A stretch of 64,000 nt of DNA from Pseudomonadota bacterium (GCA_023456105.1 JAEYAO010000019.1:57884-121883), one strand, 5' to 3'; shown: positions 25,462-32,812, counted from the first letter of the stretch. The notes: generated by a model not told the origin, from the sequence alone. Translations and numbers: made by a program.

Positions 25462-26678
25462 CCGCGATCCTCGGCGCCGAGTGGCTGAAGCTGCCCGAAA
25501 CGCGGGCGGTGATGGAGGCGCTGGAGGCGGCGGGCGGGGCCGACTGCGCGCGTTTCGTCGGCGGCTGCGTGCGCAACAGCCTGATGGGCCAGTCCGTCGA
25601 CGACATCGACATCGCCACCCGGCTTCAGCCGTCCGCGACCATGGCGGCGCTGAAGGCGCGGGGACTGCGGGCGATCCCGACCGGCGTCGATCATGGCACG
25701 GTGACCGCCGTCGCGGGCGGGCGCCCGTTCGAGATCACCACCCTGAGGCGCGACGTAGAGACCGACGGCCGCCGCGCCGTGGTGGCCTTCACCGAAGACT
25801 GGGCCGAGGACGCGGCGCGGCGGGACTTCCGCCTTAACGCGCTCTACGCCGGTGCGGCGGGGTGTGTGTTCGATCCGACCGGCGGCGGCCTGTCCGATGC
25901 AGCGCAAGGACGGATCATCTTCGTGGGCGATCCAGAGGCGCGCATCCGTGAAGACTACCTGCGCATCCTCCGCTTTTTTAGATTCTTCGCCTGGTACGGA
26001 ACGGGCGCGCCTGACGCGGCCGGCCTGGCCGCCTGCGAGCGCCTGTCCGCAGGGGTCGAGCGGCTGTCGGCGGAGCGGGTGTCCAAGGAGTTGCTGAAGC
26101 TGCTGTCGGCTTGCGATCCGACGCCGGCGGTGCGGGCGATGGCGCAGGCGGGCGTGCTGGCGCGGCTGACGGGCGGCGAGGCGGATCTCAGCGTGTTCGA
26201 GACCTTGGCGCGTCTAACGCCTGATCCGCTGCTGCGCCTGTCGGTGTTGTTGCCCGACGCCGAGGCGGCCGCCGTCGCCGCTCGCCTGCGCCTGTCGAAT
26301 GCGCAAAGGGATAGGCTACTCGCGGCCGTCGATCCGGCGGGCGACGTCTCGCCGACCATGACCGAGCCGGCGGCGCGCGCGGCGCTTTACCGCCTTGGGA
26401 GGCAGGCGTTCGAGGATCGCCTGCTGAAGGCCGCCGCGCGATCCCGCGCCGACCCAGAGCCGCTGCTGGCCCCAATGCGAGCCTGGACGCCGCCCCGGCT
26501 GCCGGTGGGCGGACGGGATCTGGCCGTGCGCGGCGTATCGCCGGGACCGCAGACCGGGCGTCTGTTGAGCGCCTTTGAAGAGAGCTGGATCGCCGACGAC
26601 TTTCCCGATGCCGGGCACGAGGCGCGGCTGGACGCGCTGGTGGCGGCGATCAGCGCAGAGCCTTCCGGAACTCGGTGA
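25458..26678 (+). CDS. cca: CCA tRNA nucleotidyltransferase
   Basis: 406 residues from GTG 25458, overlapping the Nudix stop (GTGA). Nucleotidyltransferase signature FVGGCVRNSLMG followed by DDIDIAT with the two catalytic Asp, then RRDFRLNAL and REDYLRILRFFRF, the polymerase-beta-like class II poly(A)/CCA pattern. No HD domain is seen at the C terminus. Adds or repairs the 3' CCA of tRNAs. The 3' end overlaps the convergent gene by 29 bases. Confidence 0.93.
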   Translation: MTAILGAEWLKLPETRAVMEALEAAGGADCARFVGGCVRNSLMGQSVDDIDIATRLQPSATMAALKARGLRAIPTGVDHGTVTAVAGGRPFEITTLRRDVETDGRRAVVAFTEDWAEDAARRDFRLNALYAGAAGCVFDPTGGGLSDAAQGRIIFVGDPEARIREDYLRILRFFRFFAWYGTGAPDAAGLAACERLSAGVERLSAERVSKELLKLLSACDPTPAVRAMAQAGVLARLTGGEADLSVFETLARLTPDPLLRLSVLLPDAEAAAVAARLRLSNAQRDRLLAAVDPAGDVSPTMTEPAARAALYRLGRQAFEDRLLKAAARSRADPEPLLAPMRAWTPPRLPVGGRDLAVRGVSPGPQTGRLLSAFEESWIADDFPDAGHEARLDALVAAISAEPSGTR

Positions 26679-27594
26679 CGACCGGCCGATGGTCCGAGCC
26701 GGTTGGTTCGCCCAAGCGGCGACTGACCAGGGCGAGGTCTGGCGAGCGATACACCTGGTCGATGGTGATGCCGGCGAACGCGGGCAGACGTGTCGGCCAT
26801 GTGCCGGGAAAACCGGGCGCCGGGATCAGGCCGGCTTGTGACTGGACCTGCCGGCCGATGCGGGCGCTGGACACGCTGTTGAAGTCGCCGGCCACGATCA
26901 CCGGCCCCGTCAGGCCCGCGCGCAATTTCGTCAAAGCCATCACCTGGGTGATCTGGCCCCACTGATACTGATAGGGCCAGGGGCGGGTCAGATGGACGGC
27001 GACGAGGTTCAGCGGACCCAGCGGGCTGTCGATCACCGCACCAATGGCGTGCAGGCCGTCGGGCTTGTCTTCGACGGTGCGAACGATCGGCCATCGGGAG
27101 GCGATCACTGTGCGGGCGGCGCCGGTCGGCCGGTCGATGCGTGGAGTCGAAACCCGGTGCGGATAGGCCGCCAGCATCCGGTCCAGCTGGGCCGCCGGCG
27201 CGTCGCCCAGTTCGACCAGGATCACCATGTCCGCCTCGGCGCTCCGGATCGAGCGATCTATGGCCTCCGTCTGCTGGTTCCACGCCCACAGGTTCGCCGA
27301 ATACAGCCGAACAGCGGGGGCATGGGTGTCCGGCCGACCGCGGGGCGGCGCCCACTGCGGCCAGACGGCCAGGAGCAGCAGCAGGGCCGCTCCGGCCCCG
27401 ACCAGCGCGGCCGGCCAGAGCCGAAGGACCAGGCAGGCCAGAAGCATGGCGAAGACGGCCGCCAGCGACGGCGCGGAAAATTGCGCCAGAATGTCCACCC
27501 AGCGATGCCCGATGCGGCTGAGCGCCGCCGCGGCGATCAGGCCGAACCCGACAAACGCGGCGCTCGCCAGCAAATTGGCCGCAAGCCTGAGCAT
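26650..27594 (-). CDS. Membrane-anchored endonuclease/exonuclease/phosphatase family protein
   Basis: 314 residues from ATG 27594 (GAGGG upstream). Three N-terminal helices (about 1-80) followed by an EEP domain: YSANLWAWNQ, VILVELGDAP (metal Glu), VAVHLTRPWPYQ, VIVAGDFNSVSSA and GSDHRPVVTEF with the catalytic His. This class of inner-membrane EEP proteins has an active site outside the cytoplasm; substrate unknown. Confidence 0.85.
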   Translation of the reverse strand: MLRLAANLLASAAFVGFGLIAAAALSRIGHRWVDILAQFSAPSLAAVFAMLLACLVLRLWPAALVGAGAALLLLLAVWPQWAPPRGRPDTHAPAVRLYSANLWAWNQQTEAIDRSIRSAEADMVILVELGDAPAAQLDRMLAAYPHRVSTPRIDRPTGAARTVIASRWPIVRTVEDKPDGLHAIGAVIDSPLGPLNLVAVHLTRPWPYQYQWGQITQVMALTKLRAGLTGPVIVAGDFNSVSSARIGRQVQSQAGLIPAPGFPGTWPTRLPAFAGITIDQVYRSPDLALVSRRLGEPTGSDHRPVVTEFRKALR

Positions 27595-27667
27595 GGATGC
27601 CCTCGACCTCGATAGGGGTGAACGCAGGAAGCGTTGACGCGTTAAGGCGACGCTTGAGGAACGACGC

Positions 27668-28129
27668 ATGGCCAGACGCAGTCTGCAGGATATCGAAAAG
27701 ATCTGGTCTGATGTCGAGGGCGTCAAGAAGCTGTCGGACCGCGCCATCTCGATCGGGCCCTTCGGCGTCGGCATGGACGCCCTGCTGACATGGATTCCCG
27801 TGGCCGGCACGCTGTACACCGTCGGCACCGGCGGATGGCTGATTGTTCAGGCGCTGAGGATCGGCGCTTCGCGTTCCACCCTGGCCAAGATGGCGGCCTA
27901 TATGGGGGTGGACACCGCCACGGGCTCGGTCCCGCTGTTCGGGGACATTGTGGACACCTTCTTCCCGGGCCAACTGCTGGCGGCCAAGGCGCTGCAAAAA
28001 GAGATCGAGAGCACCCACTGGGTCGAGGACACCGAGGCCAACGCCCGCGCAACCGGCGATCACGAGCGGCATCAGGAGACCGTTCGTCTTGATCCGGCCC
28101 TGCGACGGATCGTCTATCTGCATGATTGA
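27668..28129 (+). CDS. DUF4112 domain protein
   Basis: 153 residues. LADS-type DUF4112 pattern: LSDRAISIGPFGVGMDALLTWIP is interrupted by helices, then IGASRSTLAKMAAYMGVD and GSVPLFGDIVDTFF. Two membrane segments. The family is of unknown function. Ribosome site TGAGGA lies 9 bases before the ATG. Precedes the sigma factor gene by 57 bases. Confidence 0.85.
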   Translation: MARRSLQDIEKIWSDVEGVKKLSDRAISIGPFGVGMDALLTWIPVAGTLYTVGTGGWLIVQALRIGASRSTLAKMAAYMGVDTATGSVPLFGDIVDTFFPGQLLAAKALQKEIESTHWVEDTEANARATGDHERHQETVRLDPALRRIVYLHD

Positions 28130-28186
28130 CTTGACGCACATGCGCGGGCGCCCGCAAGTCGCACTCTGGCTGGAACAGGGTCCTGA

Positions 28187-28744
28187 ATGAGCGCGACGTT
28201 GACCCGCGACGAACTGGCGGACGCCTTGGGACGGGCCGGCGAGGGCGACCGCGCGGCGTTCAGAATCGTCTATGAGGCCACCTCGGCGAAACTGTTGGGC
28301 GTCTGCCTCCGTATCTTGGCTGATCGTCAGTTGGCTGAGGACGTGTTGCAGGACATCTATCTCACAGTGTGGCGCAAGGCGGATCGGTTCGATCCCGCCC
28401 GGGCGAGCCCGATCACCTGGCTGGCGACCATCGCGCGCAACCGGGCCATCGATCGGCTGAGGGCGACGGGCGGCGATCGCCGCGCCGTGCCGGTGGACGC
28501 AGCGGCCCACGTGCCGGACGCGGCGCCGCTGGCGTCTGTTCAGGTTGAGCGAGATGAGGACGCCGCACGGCTGAACGCCTGCATGGACGATCTGGACGAC
28601 CGCACGCGTCGCGTGACCCGCACGGCCTTTTTCGAGGGGACGACCTATGAGGTCCTCGCCGAACGCGAGGCGGCGCCGTTGGGAACGATGAAGAGCTGGA
28701 TCCGCCGTGGGCTGATGCGGCTGCGGGACTGTCTGGATCAATGA
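28187..28744 (+). CDS. ECF-type RNA polymerase sigma factor
   Basis: 185 residues with sigma region 2 (AEDVLQDIYLTVWRKADRFD, then ITWLATIARNRAIDRLRA) and region 4 (TRTAFFEGTTYEVLAEREAAPLGTMKSWIRRGLMRLR). It overlaps the following anti-sigma gene by ATGA. The pair resembles SigK/RskA-type modules, in which a membrane anti-sigma factor holds the sigma factor until stress leads to release. No recognisable target promoter was matched. Confidence 0.92.
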   Translation: MSATLTRDELADALGRAGEGDRAAFRIVYEATSAKLLGVCLRILADRQLAEDVLQDIYLTVWRKADRFDPARASPITWLATIARNRAIDRLRATGGDRRAVPVDAAAHVPDAAPLASVQVERDEDAARLNACMDDLDDRTRRVTRTAFFEGTTYEVLAEREAAPLGTMKSWIRRGLMRLRDCLDQ

Positions 28745-29469
28745 CCGACGCGGCGGACATCGAACACGGCGATCTGCTGGCGGCGGAATTGGCGCTGCGG
28801 GTGCTGGATCGCGAGGCCGAGGCGGCGGCGCGCGCGCGTCAGGCGGCCGATCCGGAGTTTGCCGCAGAGGTGGAGGCCTGGAACGTACGTTTCGGCGGCT
28901 TGTTCGACGATGTCGCGCCGGTGCAGCCATCGACCAGCGTTTGGCCGCGCATCGAGGCTGGGATAGCCGCGCCTGCCAACGACAATCGACGGCTGGTGTT
29001 CTGGCGGCGCTGGGCGCTGGCGTCCACGGGGCTGCTGGCCGCCAGCGTCGCCGCCTTTGCGGTGATGCTGGCTCGCCCGGACACGGTCGTTCCGCCGCCG
29101 GCCGCCCCGCCCTCCGCACAGGCGCCCGAGATCGCCCGCATTGCGACCCTGTCGACGCCCGAAGGAGAGGCGTTCGCCACCGTCGTCTACGACAGCGCCA
29201 CCGAGACGCTGTACCTGGCTCCCTTGCGGTCGGCCCAGCAGGATGCTCGCGTGCCGCACCTGTGGCTGATGCTGCCGGACGGCGGGGTTCAGCTGGTGGG
29301 CGCGATCAACGGCCAGCAGCCGTCCCGCCAACTGGTCGCGCCTGGCCTGTCGGCGCAGATCGGCCAGGTGGCTCAGCTCGCCATCTCCATGGAGGCGCCC
29401 GGCCATGTGCCTGCGCCGAACAAGCCCGACGGCCCCGTGGTCGCCTCTGGCGATGTCCAGACGCTCTGA
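28741..29469 (+). CDS. Anti-sigma factor, RskA-like
   Basis: 242 residues: an N-terminal sigma-binding helical domain (about 1-75, with AAELALRVLDREAEAAARAR), one membrane helix (about 87-108), and a periplasmic RskA-type domain ending LAISMEAPGHVPAP and GPVVASGDVQTL, which is diagnostic. It starts inside the stop of the sigma gene. It should bind and inhibit the upstream sigma factor. Confidence 0.9.
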   Translation: MTDAADIEHGDLLAAELALRVLDREAEAAARARQAADPEFAAEVEAWNVRFGGLFDDVAPVQPSTSVWPRIEAGIAAPANDNRRLVFWRRWALASTGLLAASVAAFAVMLARPDTVVPPPAAPPSAQAPEIARIATLSTPEGEAFATVVYDSATETLYLAPLRSAQQDARVPHLWLMLPDGGVQLVGAINGQQPSRQLVAPGLSAQIGQVAQLAISMEAPGHVPAPNKPDGPVVASGDVQTL

Positions 29470-29748
29470 CGCACATTTCGCTGCATCCGAGTGGCGGGCC
29501 GCTCCGTATCTAGGATCGACAGGGCTCTCGCGCGCATCTGACCTCACTCGGTGCGTGCGGCGCCTGACAGCAGAGTCCTGTCATGCGGGGAGGCCGACCT
29601 AGCCCTTCCACCTGGTCTCCCCGCGCTTTCCTCCCCGCACAGTTTCGGCCCGACGCCAACGCATTTCGATGCTGCGATCCTGGTGAATTCCCGGGTTTGC
29701 GCGCATCCGCGCGCTTTCGGCTCGCCGGGGCTGGAAGCTGACCCAGAC
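29470..29748 (+). other. Gene-free region between the anti-sigma gene and the lysis cassette
   Basis: About 280 bases with no convincing ORF. It contains a short GC-rich palindrome CGCGC-ATC-CGCGCG around 29699-29712 and should hold the promoter of the lysis cassette. I could not match a sigma-70, sigma-54 or CtrA consensus with confidence. Confidence 0.5.
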
Positions 29749-29773
29749 TGATCTCCGACTTCAACGGAGATCA
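29749..29773 (+). promoter_or_regulatory. Hairpin burying the ribosome site of the first lysis-cassette ORF
   Basis: Perfect 9-base-pair stem TGATCTCCG (29749-29757) / CGGAGATCA (29765-29773) with loop ACTTCAA. The 3' arm holds GGAGA (29766-29770), the only ribosome site for the ATG at 29777, so it is paired when the hairpin forms. No T-run follows, so it is not a terminator. Translational control of the whole ATGA-coupled cassette is inferred. Confidence 0.7.
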
Positions 29774-29776
29774 CGC

Positions 29777-29893
29777 ATGAACCAGGATTTCAGCGTCCGG
29801 CAGGGGCTCCCCCTGTCTGGTGGCGAGCGACAGGCGAACAGCCGCGGCCCACGCCCTTTGCCGACCAGGATCGGCGGGAGCTGCCGTCCATGA
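29777..29893 (+). CDS. 38-residue leader ORF of the lysis cassette
   Basis: MNQDFSVRQGLPLSGGERQ and a Pro/Arg-rich end. Its ribosome site lies in the hairpin just upstream. The stop overlaps the next start by ATGA, the same junction as the three that follow. The sequence has no domain and might be a regulatory leader rather than a functional protein. Confidence 0.45.
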   Translation: MNQDFSVRQGLPLSGGERQANSRGPRPLPTRIGGSCRP

Positions 29894-30027
29894 GCCCCGA
29901 CGAACAGTTCGCGCTCCTGGACGAGGAGGCCTGGGACGCGCCGGATCATCTGACGGAGGACGACTGCCGGGCGGTCACCGGCTCCGCCGCTCCACGCGAT
30001 CGTCCTGAGTGGGAGGACGGCCGATGA
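29890..30027 (+). CDS. 45-residue acidic protein of the lysis cassette
   Basis: MSPDEQFALLDEEAWDAPD, then a short Asp/Glu-rich tail ending PEWEDGR: strongly acidic and soluble. GGGAG lies about 9 bases upstream of the ATG. It overlaps ORFs on both sides by ATGA. Position just before the holin-like gene would suit a regulator or a small tail-chaperone-like remnant, but no homology is recognised. Confidence 0.6.
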   Translation: MSPDEQFALLDEEAWDAPDHLTEDDCRAVTGSAAPRDRPEWEDGR

Positions 30028-30275
30028 CCGCCTTGCCCGAGCCCCAATGGCTTTGGCGCCGGCTGTATGTGTTCGTCGCCAGCTTCGGTCTGTGGCGGCT
30101 GCTTGATCGGCTGGTCGAGCGCGCCGGCCCGGAGCAGATGTCGCAGATCGCCAACGGCCTGATGACCCTGCTGGCGCTGATGCTGGTGCTCTACTTGGTG
30201 GCGCCGACGGCCCAGCAACTGGTCGCCCTGTCGGCGAACCTGCGGCTGCGCCTGGCGCAGGGAGGAGGGGCATGA
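30024..30275 (+). CDS. Holin-like small membrane protein
   Basis: 83 residues with two hydrophobic segments (about 15-27 and 43-61, the second NGLMTLLALMLVLYLVAP) and a basic C-terminal tail (LRLRLAQGGGA). Size, topology and position directly before an endolysin gene are typical of phage holins, which open the inner membrane to let the endolysin out. GGGAGGA precedes the ATG. No sequence family assigned; the call rests on context. Confidence 0.65.
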   Translation: MTALPEPQWLWRRLYVFVASFGLWRLLDRLVERAGPEQMSQIANGLMTLLALMLVLYLVAPTAQQLVALSANLRLRLAQGGGA

Positions 30276-30655
30276 GCTTCCGTCTTTCCCTTCGTTCGCG
30301 TCAGCGCCTGAAGGGCGTCCATTCCGATCTTATCGCCGTGGTCGAGGCCGCCATCGGCCGCTCCGACATCGACTTCATGGTGACGGAGGGACTGCGGACC
30401 GCCGCGCGCCAGGCGCAGCTGGTTAAAGCCGGGGCCAGCCGCACGCTGAACTCGCGGCACCTGACCGGCCATGCGGTGGATATCGCCGCCCTGATCGATG
30501 GGCAGGTGCGCTGGGACTGGCCGCTGTATCCGCGCATCGCCAAGACCTTCAAGGCGGCGGCGCTCGATCTCGGCGTGTCGCTTGTCTGGGGCGGCGACTG
30601 GCCGCGCCTGCGCGACGGCCCGCATTTCGAACTCGACCGAAAGGCCTACCCATGA
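30272..30655 (+). CDS. M15 family peptidoglycan peptidase (phage-type endolysin)
   Basis: 127 residues, one VanY/M15_4-type domain. Zinc motif SRHLTGHAVDIAA (S-x-H-x2-G-x-A-x-D) near 65-77 and the third ligand with catalytic acid in GPHFELDRKAYP at the C terminus. This is the L-alanyl-D-glutamate or D,D-peptidase endolysin type of T5-like and many alphaproteobacterial phages. There is no signal peptide, so export would depend on the holin. GGAGGAGGGG lies just upstream; ATGA overlaps on both sides. Confidence 0.88.
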   Translation: MSFRLSLRSRQRLKGVHSDLIAVVEAAIGRSDIDFMVTEGLRTAARQAQLVKAGASRTLNSRHLTGHAVDIAALIDGQVRWDWPLYPRIAKTFKAAALDLGVSLVWGGDWPRLRDGPHFELDRKAYP

Positions 30656-31068
30656 CGAAGTGGCTGAGATTCCCGACTCCGCTCGGATGGCTGGCGCTGG
30701 CCGTCGGAGGCGTTCTGGTGGTTGCGCTGCTCGCGGGCGGGCTGGGCTTTCGCTGGGACCCTCTGGAACTTGATCGCAGGCGACTGGACGCCGCTCGGGT
30801 CCAAGCGGCGGCTGGGGACGCAGCGGCGGCCGCGCGACGGCTCGAACAGCAAGGCCAGGCGGTCCAGCAAGGCCGCCTGGAGACCTTCAACAACACCACG
30901 ACCCAGGCGGCGCGCGCGACCGCGACCGCCGTCACTCAGGCCCGGAGCGCCGAAGATGCAGACACGCCCCTTGATCCCGATCGCCTTCGCCGTCTGCGCG
31001 AGCACGACCGCGAGCTGTGCCGCCTCGCTCCCGATATCGACGGCTGCGCCGCGCCTGGTCCTGCCTGA
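30652..31068 (+). CDS. Rz-like inner-membrane spanin
   Basis: 138 residues: an N-terminal membrane anchor (about 12-32, WLALAVGGVLVVALLAGGLGF), then a long Ala/Arg/Gln-rich alpha-helical periplasmic segment likely to form a coiled coil (DRRRLDAARVQAAAGDAAA onward), and a C-terminal DREL-x-RLAPDIDGC tail. Placement after an endolysin and the embedded lipoprotein ORF in another frame are the signature of Rz. Spanins join inner and outer membranes in the last step of phage lysis. Confidence 0.75.
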   Translation: MTKWLRFPTPLGWLALAVGGVLVVALLAGGLGFRWDPLELDRRRLDAARVQAAAGDAAAAARRLEQQGQAVQQGRLETFNNTTTQAARATATAVTQARSAEDADTPLDPDRLRRLREHDRELCRLAPDIDGCAAPGPA

Positions 31069-31291
31069 GGCGGCAAGCCGGCCGTGCGACCTGGCCGTAC
31101 TGCCTGGCGCCGCCACGAGCGCTGATCTTGAAGCGGCCTATGTGCAGCGAGGCGAGCAGTTGGTGCGGTGCGATGGCGCGCGACGACTGGCGGTGGAGAC
31201 GCTGCTGGCTGAGCGATCCATGGCGGACGCCTGGCGCGCAGAGGCGGACACGCTCTTGTTCCGGTGTGGGAGAGGGTTGGCCGGACGCTGA
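30956..31291 (+). CDS. Rz1-like outer-membrane spanin lipoprotein, starts inside the Rz gene
   Basis: 111 residues read in a different frame from the i-spanin; the first 113 bases overlap it. N-terminal hydrophobic signal (PLIPIAFAV) with Cys14 and Cys21; TASC at 18-21 is a weak lipobox (Thr at -3). The mature part has CDLAVLPGAATSADLEAAYVQ split by Pro, then LAERSMADAWRAEADTL, as in Rz1-like proteins of alphaproteobacterial phages. Ribosome site CGGAG is about 12 bases upstream. A Pro/Ser-rich mature N terminus fits. Confidence 0.68.
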   Translation: MQTRPLIPIAFAVCASTTASCAASLPISTAAPRLVLPEAASRPCDLAVLPGAATSADLEAAYVQRGEQLVRCDGARRLAVETLLAERSMADAWRAEADTLLFRCGRGLAGR

Positions 31292-31330
31292 CGCGCGTCA
31301 GGTCGGCAAGACCTGCCGGGCGGCGGCGCC

Positions 31331-31363
31331 TTTTGCCGGGCGCCGCCGATATTTGCCGGGCGC
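31331..31363 (+). promoter_or_regulatory. Two ftr-like enhancer repeats upstream of flagellin
   Basis: TTTTGCCGGGCGCC at 31331-31344 and ATTTGCCGGGCGC at 31351-31363 are direct repeats 20 bases apart; a weaker copy ACCTGCCGGGCGG lies at 31311-31323. Their complement CGCCCGGCAAA resembles ftr elements bound by the Caulobacter regulator FlbD. They lie 50-80 bases before the sigma-54-like site, the usual enhancer position. Confidence 0.5.
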
Positions 31364-31411
31364 TCGATCCTCGCCATTGTTGAAAAGACGCAGCTTTCTG
31401 CGGCGACGACC

Positions 31412-31427
31412 TGGCGCGCCGCTTGAA
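31412..31427 (+). promoter_or_regulatory. Probable sigma-54 promoter of flagellin gene 1
   Basis: TGGCGCGCCGCTTGAA compared with the TGGCACG-N4-TTGCW consensus keeps the -24 GG and the TTG of the -12 box; the -12 GC is GA. It would give a leader of about 60 bases to the ATG at 31495. Imperfect -12 lowers confidence. Confidence 0.4.
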
Positions 31428-31494
31428 ACGGCCGGCGCGAGCATAAGGCTCGGGGCGTCAGAACGGCGCCATTGATCCAGAAGGATGACTACCG

Positions 31495-32397
31495 ATGGCT
31501 AACAGCATCAACACCAACTATGGCGCCAACATCGCGCTGCAGAACCTGAACGCGACCAACCGCGCCCTGGAGACGACCCAAAACCGGATCAACACCGGCA
31601 AGGCGGTCAACAGCGCCAAGGACAACGGCGCGATCTGGTCTATCGCCCAGAACCAGACGGTTCAGATGAACTCGCTGGATGCGGTGAAGCAGTCGCTTCA
31701 ACGCGGCCAGTCGACTATCGACGTCGCCATGGCGGCGGGCGAAACGGTCAAGGACGTCCTCGGCCAGATGAAGAACCTGGTCCTGGCGGCGTCCGATCCG
31801 GGTGTCGATGCGGCCAGCCTCACGGCTTATCAGGACGACTTCGAGAACCTGGCTAAGCAAATTGAGACTACGATCAAGGGGGCGAGCTTCAACGGCGTCA
31901 ACATGATCGCGGGCGCAACAGCAGCTGATGCCGGCAAGTCTCTGAAGGCTCTGGCCAGCGCCGACGGCAAGAACACCATCGATGTCGCGGGGGTGAATTT
32001 CGCGTTCCAAGCAACTGGTGGTGCCAAGACGTCTATCAACTTCGCGTCTGCTGACTTCGGCACCACGAAGGCGGTGGTAGACGACGCAGGCACGGCCGGC
32101 ACCGACGAGCGCGCAGCGGCGTGGTCAGCTCTGATGACGAAGGTGGACGACTCGATCAGCTACGTCACCAGCTCGCTGACCAAGCTGGGCACCGGTTCGA
32201 AGTCGCTGGACAACCAGCTGACCTTCACCTCCAAGCTGCAGGACACCCTGGAAACGGGGATCGGCAACCTGGTGGACGCCGACCTGGCCAAGGAAAGCGC
32301 CAAGCTGACGGCCCTGCAAACCAAGCAACAGCTGGGCGTGCAGGCGCTGTCGATCGCGAACTCGTCGAGCTCGGTTCTGCTCAGCCTGTTCCGCTAA
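31495..32397 (+). CDS. Flagellin, first copy
   Basis: 300 residues. N-terminal D0/D1 domain (NTNYGANIALQNLNATNRAL, GKAVNSAKDNGAIWSIAQNQ, QRGQSTIDVAMAAGETVKD) and C-terminal D1/D0 (KSLDNQLTFTSKLQDTLETG, LTALQTKQQLGVQALSIANS). The short central region (about 145-205) is the variable surface domain. It polymerises into the flagellar filament; Caulobacterales use several flagellins. AAGGA ribosome site upstream. A terminator follows at 32405. Confidence 0.95.
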   Translation: MANSINTNYGANIALQNLNATNRALETTQNRINTGKAVNSAKDNGAIWSIAQNQTVQMNSLDAVKQSLQRGQSTIDVAMAAGETVKDVLGQMKNLVLAASDPGVDAASLTAYQDDFENLAKQIETTIKGASFNGVNMIAGATAADAGKSLKALASADGKNTIDVAGVNFAFQATGGAKTSINFASADFGTTKAVVDDAGTAGTDERAAAWSALMTKVDDSISYVTSSLTKLGTGSKSLDNQLTFTSKLQDTLETGIGNLVDADLAKESAKLTALQTKQQLGVQALSIANSSSSVLLSLFR

Positions 32398-32404
32398 GAC
32401 CTCT

Positions 32405-32440
32405 GAGGGGGAGGCGGGTTCGCCCGTCTCCCTCTTCTTT
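32405..32440 (+). terminator. Terminator after flagellin gene 1
   Basis: Stem GAGGGGGAGGCGGG (32405-32418), TTCG tetraloop, CCCGTCTCCCTC (32423-32434), with two bulged positions, followed by TTCTTT. It isolates flagellin gene 1 from the FlaG-like gene. Confidence 0.7.
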
Positions 32441-32478
32441 CCGATTTCTCAAGGGGGCGCGGCCTGGCCGCGCGGAGG

Positions 32479-32748
32479 ATGATGTCAGATCATGTCGCTC
32501 CAGTACCCAGCGTAACGCCCGCAAACATCCCGGCTTCTCCCGTTCAGGCGACCGCGCCTGCCGCATCCGCTTCCGCCGACGCCGCGCGCTATCGCCTGGT
32601 GATCGAGGCGGCGAACGACGGCTTTGTCTACAAGACCGTGGACCGTCAGACCGGAGAGGTGGTGCGCCAGTGGCCTCGTGAAGAGGTGCAAAAGCTGGCC
32701 GACGATCCGACCTATCGCCAGGGCCGCATCATCGTCGCCGACGTTTGA
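32479..32748 (+). CDS. FlaG family flagellar protein
   Basis: 89 residues. A low-complexity Ala/Pro N-terminal half (about 1-38) is followed by YRLVIEAANDGFVYKTVDRQ and TGEVVRQWPREEVQKLA, which match the FlaG C-terminal domain. FlaG proteins affect filament length or flagellin assembly. ATG 32482 is an equally possible start since GGAGG abuts 32479. Sits between the two flagellin genes. Confidence 0.8.
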   Translation: MMSDHVAPVPSVTPANIPASPVQATAPAASASADAARYRLVIEAANDGFVYKTVDRQTGEVVRQWPREEVQKLADDPTYRQGRIIVADV

Positions 32749-32781
32749 TCGGACTGGCGCTGACCCCGATGGTTTCCGCGC

Positions 32782-32812
32782 GTTAACCCTCTGCACATAT
32801 TTCGTGGTTAAC
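32782..32812. repeat. Inverted pair of GTTAAC sites upstream of flagellin gene 2
   Basis: GTTAACC (32782-32788) and GGTTAAC (32806-32812) form an inverted repeat 17 bases apart, centred about 45 bases before the ATG at 32842. TTAAC is a CtrA half-site, but the spacing is not that of the TTAA-N7-TTAA box, so the role is unclear. Confidence 0.4.

Noticed and set aside
26387..29119. 910-codon minus-strand frame
   Set aside because: It spans cca, the EEP gene, DUF4112 and the sigma factor gene in a shadow frame; those real genes explain the region.
29470..31291. Complete prophage
   Set aside because: No integrase, repressor, terminase, capsid or tail genes and no attachment-like repeats in the flanks; only lysis functions are present.
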